Of a stretch of 64,000 bases of DNA, positions 35,423 through 44,872 are shown in pieces (the first letter of the stretch is position 1; each line of letters opens with the position of its first letter). Location: NCBI GenBank assembly GCA_029243025.1, contig JAQWSU010000042.1, positions 152,832 to 216,831 on the forward strand, read 5' to 3'. A model generated the notes under the pieces. It did not search any database, was not told the DNA's origin, and saw nothing but the letters and a program-made list of their open reading frames with translations. The stretch is from Pirellulaceae bacterium. GTDB lineage: Bacteria > Planctomycetota > Planctomycetia > Pirellulales > Pirellulaceae. Position numbers and translations under genes: made by a program.

Positions 35423-36640
35423 CTAGAAAGCGAGCACAAGGCCGAGACTTGGTCCGTGGTAGACCACGTCGCCATCGTTTCTGGCTTCCACCGGACCTTT
35501 TTCGGCAAGGTAGAGATTGTCGGTGAAGTTTCGCGTTGCTAAGGCTACTTGGGTTACCCAAATCGCGGAGTAGCCGGCGCGGAACGTTAATGCCCTGCTC
35601 ACCTGATGATTGTACGTCAGGGATAGTTCGCCGAGGAACGCCGTTCGATTGTGGTCATCGGATCCATTGAAAGTGGTACCCGGCGGGTCGGTGTTGGCGT
35701 AGCTGGATGTGACTTCTATTGCGTTCTGAAACAGCACGCCTTTTACATCAAAATCGATCCAGGTTTTCGGCAGAATCAGGAACTGCGAAAGGAATCCGAC
35801 TTGCGCACCGAGCATCGTGTTCGTTGTGGTCACATCGACATCGACACTTGATATATTGGTGGTCGTCGACTCGGTGTGATAGCCAAATGTCTCATCAATG
35901 GTCATATAACGAATGCCAATCAGAAACGATGCTTCGGCACGGCGATTGAACAACAGGGGGTCGCCCTGATTGAAGAGTGAATCACGGTGGAAATTTTGGT
36001 CGGCAAGCAATTGAACTCGACGACGCAAATTGAGTTCGAAATTCGACATGTTGGACGAAAAATCGATTGAGGCGAGATCGTTGTAGTCGACCCGCTCAAT
36101 AGCGGGCGAATTACCGAAGTCACTGAAGGGCGAATACAAGTTTCCGGTGCCGCCAAGGGCATTCGCATCTTGATTACGCACCGTTTGGGTATCCCCCCAT
36201 TGGTACGCTCCCAGGAAGGAACCCTCCAGCCGATAGTAATCACCCAAGGAAGCACCGAGCAAGAAGCGACCGCCTGCATTGAAATCTGAATTGAATCCCC
36301 CTGAAGTCAACACGTTTAAGTTGCCAGCGGGTCCGTCCTGCTGAAAAACGATGTTTCCCGATTCGTCCCGATATAAGGGAAGAAGTTCGGCCATCGCATA
36401 CACCGTAGGTGTCATGGCGGTTGAGCAGGTGGACGGAAAGCAGTTTTCGTTGGCACATTGACAGGGGTTGTGCCAATATAGATTCCAGCCCTGGGCGATC
36501 TCTGGGATTGGTACCGAGCTTGGACAATTCAAGCATTGGCCAAAGAGTTCAGGCTGCTGGTTTCCGATGGATGCCAACAAAGTCCCGATGACAACGATGC
36601 CAATACGGCTCTTTTTGATGCTTCGTTGTAAGACGTTCAT
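35423..36640 (-). CDS. BBP7-family outer-membrane beta-barrel protein
   Basis: A 405-residue protein with a signal peptide (hydrophobic 13-28, cleaved near FGQ). It has a Cys-rich proline-poor start, then the typical BBP7 (DUF1551) pattern: YAMAELLPLYRDESG, GGRFLLGASLGDYYRLEGSFLG, NFELNLRRRV, ASFLIGIRYMTIDETF, AQVGFLSQFL and a final strand region GDVVYHGPSLGLVLAF with terminal aromatic residue, as expected for an outer-membrane barrel. Proteins of this family are abundant in planctomycetes and have no known function; a porin-like role is inferred. It is preceded by about 400 bp without genes. Confidence 0.9.
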   Translation of the reverse strand: MNVLQRSIKKSRIGIVVIGTLLASIGNQQPELFGQCLNCPSSVPIPEIAQGWNLYWHNPCQCANENCFPSTCSTAMTPTVYAMAELLPLYRDESGNIVFQQDGPAGNLNVLTSGGFNSDFNAGGRFLLGASLGDYYRLEGSFLGAYQWGDTQTVRNQDANALGGTGNLYSPFSDFGNSPAIERVDYNDLASIDFSSNMSNFELNLRRRVQLLADQNFHRDSLFNQGDPLLFNRRAEASFLIGIRYMTIDETFGYHTESTTTNISSVDVDVTTTNTMLGAQVGFLSQFLILPKTWIDFDVKGVLFQNAIEVTSSYANTDPPGTTFNGSDDHNRTAFLGELSLTYNHQVSRALTFRAGYSAIWVTQVALATRNFTDNLYLAEKGPVEARNDGDVVYHGPSLGLVLAF

Positions 36641-37045
36641 TTACGTTCTCTCGATGGCCCAATAAATCCTTTTGAAAAGAACGGGACGCGCAACCCGTTC
36701 AGTCCGTCTTAAGGATTCGACATTTCTAGTTGGCGCCATCAGGATTGATCGGATCGTCGACAGCCTTCACCTATGGTGCGTAAATTCACAAAATGGAATT
36801 TAGCGTTAGATTTTCCTTAAGCCGTAAGGTTTAACAGCAAGGTGCTCGAAGGGGAGCCAGGCGGTCGACGGGTCGTTGTTCGTTTTTGTTTTGGCGAGCC
36901 GGGTTTTCTGATCTCCTGTAGAGAAATCCCGCGTGGTTTGACGGGTGTGTGGGATACGACCGTGGCAGGTTGCAATACGGTGGACTTCTGACTTAATAGT
37001 TGTCAGGATGGGGTAGCCGGGGGGTGTATGTCTTGAGAAGGAAAT
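36641..37045. other. Intergenic region, no gene seen
   Basis: 405 bp between the BBP7 gene (minus) and the decayed esterase (plus). It should contain the BBP7 promoter and leader. Around 36673-36696 is a partial palindrome (AACGGGACGCGCAACCCGTT), a G/C-rich stem without a T-run. No convincing reading frame. Confidence 0.45.
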
Positions 37046-38445
37046 TTGGCGTTGATGAGAGTGCGTGGGTTGATCTGGTCGGTTGGTGCCCTGTGGTTGA
37101 ATATTTGGCTGGTTAATGGGGCGGGTGCGGTTGAAGTTCGGCAAGGGATTGTGTTTGCCGAAGCCAATGGGCATTCGCTCCGGATGGACATTGAGAACCG
37201 GCGGTCGAAGAAATGCGACCGGCGATCGTGTTGGTCCATGGGGGCGGCTGGTGGCAGGGATCACGAGCCGACTATCGTGAGTTAATGGTCAGCCTGGCAA
37301 GTCAGGATTTGTGACTGCCAGGGTTGGCTATCGATCGACTGACATGGCCCAATGGCCCGCGCAGCTTGATGATGTGCAGGCCGCCTTGCGGTGGCTAGCG
37401 ACGCACGCCCAAGCCTACGGCATCGATCCTGAAAGAATGGCCGTGACGGGAGAGTCTGCCGGCTGGCACTTGTCGCTGATGGTGGCCGTGTTGCCACAGG
37501 ATGAGCAAAATCGATTCCGCGTCCGTGCCATAGGAAAACTTTTTGGCCTCACCGATTTCACACAGCTTAAAATATCATCCAGGATCGCGCATCGATGGAG
37601 TCATTGATTGGGGGACGGTTCGAGGAGAACGAGCAACAGCGAAAGCATGCGTCGCCAGTGACTCATGTGGATCCTCCGGTGTTCACATTGCGTGGTAGAG
37701 AGGATACGCTCGTCCCGCCTGTTCATGCGAAAACGTTGAATGAACAGCTGAAGGCTGCCCAGATTCCTAATCGACTCAATCTACTTGATCACACCGGACA
37801 CACTCTCGGTGTCCATCGGGAAAAGTCACTTCGGACAATGTCCAAATTCTTTGACGTTTATTTGAAAGGCACCGAATTGCTGCTCGTGGCATTTGAGGAT
37901 TTTGACTCTTCCGCGAGTTGCTGGCAGCTAACGGATGATACGGCGTAGGAAGATCACTCGAATGATGGACGCAGTTGGTTTGCCGTTATAAAAAAAAGTG
38001 ACTATCAGCTAAAGGTACGTTTGCTGCACAATTCAGCCTTGCGGGAGGATGGGGTCGTTTCGGATTTCGTATTGGATGTCGATATGAGATCGACGAACGA
38101 ACCTTATGGCCACCAGGGCTAGTGTCTATTTTTTGGCTATCAAGATCCGTCTCATTTTTACTATGTGCACTTTGGTCGCAAGGCAGATGCGCATGCCAAC
38201 TTGATCTTCATCGTGAATGATGCGCCGCGAGTCAGCATTGCCATCGAGCGAACGGATGGAACGGATTGGAATCGCACTTGGCATCGGGGGAAATTCGAGC
38301 GTTTTTTAACGACATGACGAAACCAGTGATGGTCGCCAATGACAAAACGTTTGCTGACGGGCAGGCGGGGATCGGCAGTTTTGATGACACGGGTGACGTT
38401 GATGCGATACGATTGTGGGGCCGCATCGAATCGACAAGCGAATAA
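37046..38445 (+). pseudogene. Decayed alpha/beta hydrolase (esterase) with C-terminal LamG/ConA-like domain
   Basis: Protein similarity runs through several frames. From 37046 come a signal peptide and VRQGIVFAEANGHSLRMDI; the frame then shifts near 37200 so that the oxyanion-hole segment PAIVLVHGGGWWQGSRADYRELM reads in another frame. A further shift near 37300 gives FVTARVGYRSTD and a nucleophile elbow AVTGESAGWHLSL (normally GESAGGHL). Another near 37580 gives PPVFTLRGREDTLVPP and the catalytic-His region LLDHTGHTLG. Beyond in-frame TAG codons at 37946 and about 38120 the frame still encodes a ConA-like module (SHFYYVHFGRKADAHANLIFIVND), and a last shift near 38307 restores GIGSFDDTGDVDAIRLWG before TAA at 38443-38445. 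About four frame shifts and two stops make it clearly non-functional. Confidence 0.88.
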
Positions 38446-39594
38446 CTGCGAAACGCGCGCTTGAGTCAGGTGAACGATCGATCATGAGTGAAGAGGGCCG
38501 TGCAATATGTGTTGAGTTGAGAATGGGATTCGCAATTCGGCTGTTTGATTCCGCAAACAACATTTGCTGAAGTGTTAATTGTTACCGATAACACGAGCGG
38601 ACGTTTTCGTCGGCGACTCGCACTGTAAGTTGGAAACTTGATCAGTTGATCTAGCTTGACGTTTTATCCTAGCAACTCCCTTCGGGCCGATTGGGACCAA
38701 ATAGGGTGTTTCCTTGATTGATGCGGGTGTCTTCGACATTCCATTGACGGAGAGTCAATGTGTCATCCTTTCGGAAACGATGGTAGCGGCGTCGGAAGAG
38801 CTGGAGTTGTTGACGAATCGAAGCAAGACTCGTTTTGTCAGGTCAGGAGACACACACCCTTTTTTTTGTTCACCACGGATATGGGCAAGTTTCAACGGTC
38901 GATCTCCGTGGAGCCTAGCAGCCAGAAGACTGCGGCGAATCGCATCTTTTACGCTACAAGGGTGGATCCAGTTAACTTGGTCGGCAACTCCAATTGAGAC
39001 GGTCGCTTTGACAGCTTTGATTTGGCTAAGCTATTTCGGTCAGGAGAATGCGAAGCTTTCGTTGTTGGTAAGTCGACCTGGAAGAGGCCGACAGCCGGCG
39101 GTGTCGCGTCCCTCGGCCGCTGGCCTCAGGTGGCTGGTAATCGGATGCTGTGCGGATGAGAGATTTGTCGGCGTTTTCAATCGTGATGTTTGTTCGGCAT
39201 TTCCTTGGACTTCGTATTTTGATATGCGGGCGAAGTTCGTTGCGATCTGAGGGAGTGATCGAGCGTGTCGGGATGGCAAGACAGCCGGCGAACGTTCCGG
39301 TTAGGGCTCAAAGACGGCTTTCTCGGTACGCCGGCAATGGGTTTCCTCTGGTTTTCACTGACATGTGTCCCAGGCCGACTGGGAATGTCGAACATCTTCG
39401 TTGAGGGGATCGGCGATTGCCAAGGCTGATTGAGTAGATTTGTATCAAATTGCACCCGTTTGGACGATCACCGATCTGTTTTGAGAGGAATCCGATTGCA
39501 TCTCGTATTCGGGCAAGAGAGTTGCGCGTTTAGAATAACGAACCGAGTGGGTTGTGTGTTCCAGCGAATTAAAAATGCGAGGAGCGGTGTCTGA
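38446..39594. other. Long intergenic region after the pseudogene
   Basis: About 1.15 kb between the decayed esterase and the kinase gene. Open frames on both strands overlap each other and lack an SD and family similarity; the largest (about 178 codons from 38714) has unusual composition for the neighbourhood. It may include more degraded coding DNA. The last 60 bp hold the SD (GGAG near 39580) of the kinase gene. No RNA gene or repeat recognised. Confidence 0.45.
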
Positions 39595-42516
39595 GTGGGT
39601 CATTTGGACGGTGAGAATCCTGATTTGGACCGTTTGGAGCGCATCGTTTCAGACTATCAACACGAGCTGGAGTCGGATAACGCTCCGAGTGTTGATGAGC
39701 TCGTACGGCAGCATCCTGAGCTAGCTGATCAGATTCGAGCACGTTTGTCGTCCACGATTTTCCCTCCTTCCGGGACAAAGGGGGGCGGTCAAAGCGACTT
39801 GACGGAGCGGTGGATGCCGAATCAGGAAGATTCTTCCGCATCAACATTTGTCTATCGAAGTGAGTCGGACTCCAAGTTGTCTTCTGAAGAGCCAGCGCCT
39901 TCCCTTTCTCCGTTGCGCCCTGGTGCTCAAGTGGGGCCGTATCGTCTGATTCGACAACTGGGACAAGGTGGCATGGGGGTTGTCCTTGATGCGGAACATC
40001 AAGCTTCGGGGCGGCGTGTCGCACTGAAATTGTTGTCTCCGAATTTACCCCGAACGCGTGAGACGATTGACCGTTTTTTAAATGAAGCGAATCTTGCCGC
40101 GGCGCTTTCGCACCCTCGTACGACTTTCGTCTATGAGGCCGGTGAAGTTGACGGACACTTTTTCATTGCCATGGAACGCATGCCAGGTCGCACGTTGCGA
40201 GATGAAGTTCAGGAGCGTGGCCAGTTACCGGTCCCCCAGGCAGTCGATTACGCGCTCGACGTTCTGGAGGGTTTGGAAGCCGCGCACAAAGCGGGTGTGA
40301 TTCACCGAGATGTGAAGCCCTCGAACTGTTTTCTTGATGAAGAGGGCCGCGTTAAGATTGGTGATTTTGGTCTCTCGAAGTCATTGGTTGCCGATTCCGA
40401 TCTGACCCGAACCGGCACTTTCTTGGGAACTCCGCAGTTTGCAGCTCCCGAGCAATTTCGCCGCGTTGATGTGGATCACCGAACTGATGAATTTGCAGTC
40501 GGAGCCACGTTGTATTTTTTGTTGGCAGGAAAGCCGCCATTTACCGGCGATGCCGCGGCGGTAATCGCGCAAATTGTGGCGGATGATCCTCCGGCCTTGA
40601 ATTCTGTCAATTCTGCGGTGCCCAAATCACTCAGTCGCGTCATTCAGGGCGCCATGAAAAAGGATCCGGATCAGCGATATTGTGACGTGGCAGAGTTTCG
40701 ACGCGCACTGCTGCCCTATTCAAGTCAAGGGAAGTCAATTGCGGATGTGGGACGGCGCGTGGCCGCGTTCTTTGTGGATGGTTTGCTGCTGAGCATCGTG
40801 GTGGCTGTCATCTCTGCTGCCCTGGCCACCTTTCAGTGGCTGAGCCGTTCGGCGTCTGATATCGGCATTTGGCAAGGGTTCATTGCAACCCTCGTTTGGA
40901 TTCCGTATTTCACGGCTTGTGAAGGAATGTTCGGATGCTCGTTGGGAAAGTTTTGGTTTGGACTACGAGTGGTGGATGCCGAAGGCGAGCCTCCTGGGAT
41001 TTGGCGCTCGTTGGTTCGCGCGTTGATTCTTCCCGGGGTCGCCTGGTTAGGCGTCGATTTACTTGAGAATCGATACGAAGAGCTGATGTTTCGAGCGGAT
41101 GAAGCCGTTTTTGCAAGCATCAGCGTCTGGAATAGCGCAATCGTGCCGCAATTATTTTCCATCGCCAAGATCGGAGCCTGCTTGGTCGTTTGCAGCACGA
41201 TGCGCGTCCGTAACGGTTTTCGAGGAATTCATGAATATGTGAGCAGTACTCGAGTGATACGTTTGTCTGCCGATGAGTTGTCAGCGATCCATCTCGCCTT
41301 GCCCCAAATGGCACCGGCCTTGGATAGCTCATTGCCAGAACGCCTTGGAACCTTTCATGTCTTGGGGCGACTGGGAGAATTCGCTGGCGTACCTGTGTTG
41401 GCTGCCCAAGATGAACGTTTGCAACGTCCCGCTTGGATTTGTCTCACTCAAACCGACCAAAAAGTTCCCAGATCTCGAATTCGTCTGGCACGTACTGCAC
41501 GTCAACGCTGGCTCATGGAAGGTGAAGATGACGGCATCAAGTGGTACGCGTTGGAATCCGTCGATGGCATTTCCCTGACGGAGTATACGCGATTCGCAGA
41601 TCTGCCTTGGGCGATAGGGCGAAAGGTATTTCTGGAGACATGCGAAGAGTTGGCATCCGCGAGCAAGGATGGAACCTTACCAAATAGCCTGGCAACGGAT
41701 CAGTTATGGCTCAACAACAATGGTCACGTAAAACTACTTGATCAGCCATTGTTGGAAAGTAGGCGTGGTGGCGAATCGGAGGGTGTGCAGGCGGTTGTCT
41801 CGGCGGGACATCGCCTGGAGTCGACGGACAAGTCAAGTATTACTCGGTTCCTGAGTGCAGTCGCCCAATTGTGTATTCAAGATGAAGAAACGCCGGGCGT
41901 GGCATTGGATTTGGTGCGATCGCAGCATCGAAATCCAACTCAATCCATTGATGCTGTTGCCTCAGCGCTGCGGCGAATGGCCTTGCATCCGTATCGTTTT
42001 CGCTGGGATGACCGACTTGGCGTGTTGGCCATTTCGTCAGGGGTCGAGACCATTCTCTATGGGACAGTCGCGTTTGTGGTTGCCATGATGTTGGGAACTC
42101 AAACGAATCTTCCCATCGCATATTCCGTGGCAACAGGTACGGTGATCGGGTTGGTTTTTGCAGCTTCGATCGGTTACGGGTTACGTGGTGGACTTGCCTT
42201 TTGGTTGACGGGTACGGACGTGCGATCGAACTCACGTGCCCCGGCCTCCTCGGCACGCTGTGCTTGGAGGAATGTGGTGGCTTGGACTCCTGTGTTATCG
42301 TTTCAAGCAGTGTTGGGAATCTGGTTTATTTTTCTTTCTGGAATGGTCGCCGGCGTGGGAAACGTGCCGATGGAAACCCGCTTCACTTGGACGATGCTCA
42401 GTGCTTATTTGGGGGCGTTTGGGATCGTGCAAATTGTTGGCTTCGTGACAGCCATTTTGCAGCCCAGACGCGGTTTGCAGGATATTTTGGCAGGTACCTA
42501 TTTGGTGCGACATTAA
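39595..42516 (+). CDS. Serine/threonine kinase - RDD - pseudokinase - RDD membrane protein
   Basis: 973 residues from a GTG at 39595 (GCGAGGAGC upstream is the SD). Residues 1-105 resemble the planctomycete kinase leader (LERIVSDYQHELES, then VDELVRQHPELADQIRARL). The kinase domain spans about 113-370: LGQGGMGVVLDAE, VALK (Lys near 143), HRDVKPSNCF (about 237), DFGLS (about 257) and APEQF. An RDD membrane domain covers about 383-558. From about 580 a second kinase-like fold begins (LGTFHVLGRLGEFAGVPVLA), but its catalytic loop reads PNSLATDQLWL where HRDxxxxN is expected, and DFG is LDQ, so it should be inactive. A second RDD domain (about 800-973, GLRGGLAFWLTGTD) ends the protein. It probably phosphorylates cytosolic Ser/Thr targets from the membrane. 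A zinc-ribbon gene follows after 50 bp. Confidence 0.92.
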   Translation: MGHLDGENPDLDRLERIVSDYQHELESDNAPSVDELVRQHPELADQIRARLSSTIFPPSGTKGGGQSDLTERWMPNQEDSSASTFVYRSESDSKLSSEEPAPSLSPLRPGAQVGPYRLIRQLGQGGMGVVLDAEHQASGRRVALKLLSPNLPRTRETIDRFLNEANLAAALSHPRTTFVYEAGEVDGHFFIAMERMPGRTLRDEVQERGQLPVPQAVDYALDVLEGLEAAHKAGVIHRDVKPSNCFLDEEGRVKIGDFGLSKSLVADSDLTRTGTFLGTPQFAAPEQFRRVDVDHRTDEFAVGATLYFLLAGKPPFTGDAAAVIAQIVADDPPALNSVNSAVPKSLSRVIQGAMKKDPDQRYCDVAEFRRALLPYSSQGKSIADVGRRVAAFFVDGLLLSIVVAVISAALATFQWLSRSASDIGIWQGFIATLVWIPYFTACEGMFGCSLGKFWFGLRVVDAEGEPPGIWRSLVRALILPGVAWLGVDLLENRYEELMFRADEAVFASISVWNSAIVPQLFSIAKIGACLVVCSTMRVRNGFRGIHEYVSSTRVIRLSADELSAIHLALPQMAPALDSSLPERLGTFHVLGRLGEFAGVPVLAAQDERLQRPAWICLTQTDQKVPRSRIRLARTARQRWLMEGEDDGIKWYALESVDGISLTEYTRFADLPWAIGRKVFLETCEELASASKDGTLPNSLATDQLWLNNNGHVKLLDQPLLESRRGGESEGVQAVVSAGHRLESTDKSSITRFLSAVAQLCIQDEETPGVALDLVRSQHRNPTQSIDAVASALRRMALHPYRFRWDDRLGVLAISSGVETILYGTVAFVVAMMLGTQTNLPIAYSVATGTVIGLVFAASIGYGLRGGLAFWLTGTDVRSNSRAPASSARCAWRNVVAWTPVLSFQAVLGIWFIFLSGMVAGVGNVPMETRFTWTMLSAYLGAFGIVQIVGFVTAILQPRRGLQDILAGTYLVRH

Positions 42517-42566
42517 ATCGGTCAAGTAAGGGAAGGCAAACTGGGTTTGCATGGGGGCCGCGTTTT

Positions 42567-43565
42567 ATGAACAGCTCGATCCACACAACAGCTTCCGAAT
42601 GGGGTGCTGTCGTCTGTCCGAACTGTGCTGCTCAACTGTTAGCACAAGCGGGAGTGGGAAGCTTGGTTTGTGCAAACTGTCACACTCAATTTCGATCGGA
42701 CGGACGTTGGCCTCGCAGCCGGTTTAGCCGGAAGGCGATCATTAGTTGCGTGCTGGGCTTCCTGTCGTTTCTGCTGTTATTCCTGACCGGAATCCCGGCG
42801 TTGATCTTGGGCGTGTGCGCCCTCAGTGATATTCGACGGCAATCGAGTTCCGCAGCCTTGAAGGGACGCTGGCTTGCGATTATCGGCGCCACGTTGGGAG
42901 GGACTCTAAGTATTGTGATTTTTGTTGGCCCGATCGTCGTCGCTCGTCTTCAACGTGCGGCGATGGCGGAACAGGGGCGACAGGAAATCGGAGTGATGGT
43001 GCCCCAGGCACTCAGGGATACGATCGTCGCCATTTTGCCTCCTGGTGCGGAGTGGAAGTGGTTGCATCCGGTGGACGGTCTGGATCCAGAAGTTTCGGAG
43101 CCAGGTTTTCACGAACGATTCCACCGGCTCGACTACGATGATTCAACCTGGCAAACGGGCCGGGAATTAGAATGGCTGACAGGGTTTGGCTATGGAGCTC
43201 CTGTGGCGGTATCGATTGGTGAGCCGCCGGCTGGTGCCCGTAACACGGCCTATTTCCGTGCTCGCTTTGAAACCGATCGAGAATACCTGGGTTTGATTCT
43301 TACCTGTTATCGAGACGATGGTGTGATCGTCTATCTTGACGGGAAAGAAGTTGCCCGCAGCAATGTACCGGCTGATTCTGAAGATGCATATGACGCAATG
43401 GCTACGCACGCCATCACTTCCACGGCTGAAACGGCAAGAATGATCGTGAGAATACCTGGAGGATTGTCGCCCGGTGAACATGTGTTAGCCATTTCTCTTC
43501 ACAATTCGTCGAACGAGAGTTCTGACCTTCGCCTAGGCAACCTCTGCCTCTATGGTACGCAATAG
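42567..43565 (+). CDS. Zinc-ribbon / DUF4190-like membrane protein with jelly-roll domain
   Basis: 332 residues from the ATG at 42567, 50 bp after the kinase stop; the frame is open to 42201 but that part overlaps the kinase gene. Four cysteines at 17, 20, 35 and 38 (CPNC, CANC) form a zinc ribbon. Two membrane segments follow (about 57-85 and 104-127, with the DUF4190-like ALSDIRRQSSSAALKGRWLAIIG between them). The C-terminal 170 residues, probably outside the membrane, contain YFRARFETDREYLGLILT and RDDGVIVYLDGKEVARSNVP, the same jelly-roll type seen twice in the CotH protein. No function is known. The position suggests co-transcription with the kinase and possibly a role as its partner or substrate. 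Confidence 0.82.
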   Translation: MNSSIHTTASEWGAVVCPNCAAQLLAQAGVGSLVCANCHTQFRSDGRWPRSRFSRKAIISCVLGFLSFLLLFLTGIPALILGVCALSDIRRQSSSAALKGRWLAIIGATLGGTLSIVIFVGPIVVARLQRAAMAEQGRQEIGVMVPQALRDTIVAILPPGAEWKWLHPVDGLDPEVSEPGFHERFHRLDYDDSTWQTGRELEWLTGFGYGAPVAVSIGEPPAGARNTAYFRARFETDREYLGLILTCYRDDGVIVYLDGKEVARSNVPADSEDAYDAMATHAITSTAETARMIVRIPGGLSPGEHVLAISLHNSSNESSDLRLGNLCLYGTQ

Positions 43566-43888
43566 CATCATGTTGGCCCGGAACCTTGGGTGATCATTCG
43601 GTTTTTTGTTCGAGAGGGGCTACCAAACATGGCCTTCATACAAGATTCCGTTGGAGTTAGGCCCTTGGCGAGTTTGCGTCTCTTCGTTTGGCAGAGAAAA
43701 AAGACGGAAACCGGATCGGCCATGCGGACGCTGCCCCTTTTGCTTGGGCGAAGCGCGATGGGTTTGCATCGGCCGGTCTGCGGACTGGTGGCAGACGGCC
43801 TTGGTCGGGCTGACTTTGAAGGGTACGGTCAAGTACCGTGTGTCGGTCGAAGCGACTGTGGTCGTCAGTCGATATTGGATTCAGTCGT
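43566..43888. other. Intergenic region, no gene seen
   Basis: 323 bp between convergent genes. Reading frames on the two strands mirror each other and have no SD. I see no hairpin plus T-run. Confidence 0.45.
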
Positions 43889-44872
43889 TCAGGCATCACT
43901 GACGATTTGATCGTAGAACTTGAGGTAATCGTCTTTGTCTTCGGTGGTTCGGAACTCCATTGCCGATCTGGGGTGAAGATTCAAAGATCCGGTGATGTTG
44001 TAGGGAACTAGCGCCCCCCATTCGACTGTATCTCGCAGTGGATCGATCTGATCCCGCAATAACTTAATCACCGGCCGGAGTGAGAATTTTGGGTTGCGGA
44101 GGAAGCCCAGCAACAGTTCCATCGGGCAGTTTCCTGCGCCTCGCCCCAGACCCATCATCGTTGCATCCGCTCGATTGGCTCCCAAAATGATCGCTTCTAG
44201 AGTGTTTGCGAAAGCGAGTTGCATGTTGTTGTGGGCATGAATCCCGATCTCTTTGCCGGTTCCCTCCATCGCCGCAAAGTACTTGCGGTAGAGCATGTCG
44301 ATTTGTTCACGATAGAGGTGACCGAAACTATCGACGATTACCATTGTGCCCGCCGGTGTGGGTTTGATCGCCGACAGCACCGTGTCGATCTCACGCTCGG
44401 TGATATTCGAAACGGCCATGAGATTGGCCATTGTTTCGTAGCCCATCTCGTGGCAATGTTCGATCATTTGCACGGCTTCGGAAACCTGATGGGCGTAGAA
44501 CGCCACGCGAACCATGTCAAGCACGCTTTGGTCACGCGGAATGATTTGGTCCTTCCAATCACTCTTTTCTGCGTCGGCCATCGCTGTGAGTTTCAAGCCG
44601 GTTTTCTCGGCGTCATGGTCGCCGACGATCCGACGCATGTCGTCTTCGTCGCAATGACGCCAAGCACCATAGTCGGCTTTGGAAAACACTCGGGGTGAAT
44701 TCTTGTAGCCGATTTCCATGTAATCGATGCCGGCGGCGATGCACGTCTCGTAAACAGCCTTAACGACTTCATCGGTAAACTGATGGTTGTTGATCAGTCC
44801 GCCATCACGGATGGTGCAGTCAAGAACTTTCAGTTCCGGACGATAGGTAATCCAGGGTGCTTTATCGGCCAT
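43889..44872 (-). CDS. DRE-TIM aldolase / HMGL-like pyruvate carboxyltransferase-family enzyme
   Basis: 327 residues from the ATG at 44872 (an earlier ATG at 44902 adds 10 unconserved residues). The TIM-barrel start VLDCTIRDGGLIN at 17-29 carries the Asp of the metal site and the Arg of the DRE-TIM family. Further barrel motifs are YMEIGYKNS, VIVDSFGHLY, and the metal ligands in IGIHAHNNMQLA; the loop LGRGAGNCPMELLL is as in 4-hydroxy-2-oxovalerate aldolase and homocitrate/isopropylmalate synthases. The enzyme likely makes or breaks a C-C bond next to a keto acid. It lacks the C-terminal domains of isopropylmalate synthase, so it belongs to the aldolase-domain-only group of unknown substrate. 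It stands alone on its strand. Confidence 0.88.
   Translation of the reverse strand: MADKAPWITYRPELKVLDCTIRDGGLINNHQFTDEVVKAVYETCIAAGIDYMEIGYKNSPRVFSKADYGAWRHCDEDDMRRIVGDHDAEKTGLKLTAMADAEKSDWKDQIIPRDQSVLDMVRVAFYAHQVSEAVQMIEHCHEMGYETMANLMAVSNITEREIDTVLSAIKPTPAGTMVIVDSFGHLYREQIDMLYRKYFAAMEGTGKEIGIHAHNNMQLAFANTLEAIILGANRADATMMGLGRGAGNCPMELLLGFLRNPKFSLRPVIKLLRDQIDPLRDTVEWGALVPYNITGSLNLHPRSAMEFRTTEDKDDYLKFYDQIVSDA

Noticed and set aside
37046..38445. Esterase considered as a gene using recoded stop codons
   Set aside because: Several frame shifts accompany the stops, so decay is the simpler explanation.
38714..39250. A 178-codon open frame in the gene-poor stretch before the kinase
   Set aside because: No SD, no family similarity, and composition unlike neighbouring genes; overlapping frames exist on the other strand.
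42201..42566. N-terminal extension of the zinc-ribbon gene overlapping the kinase gene
   Set aside because: Overlaps the kinase frame for over 300 bp; the ATG at 42567 begins the conserved part directly before the zinc ribbon.
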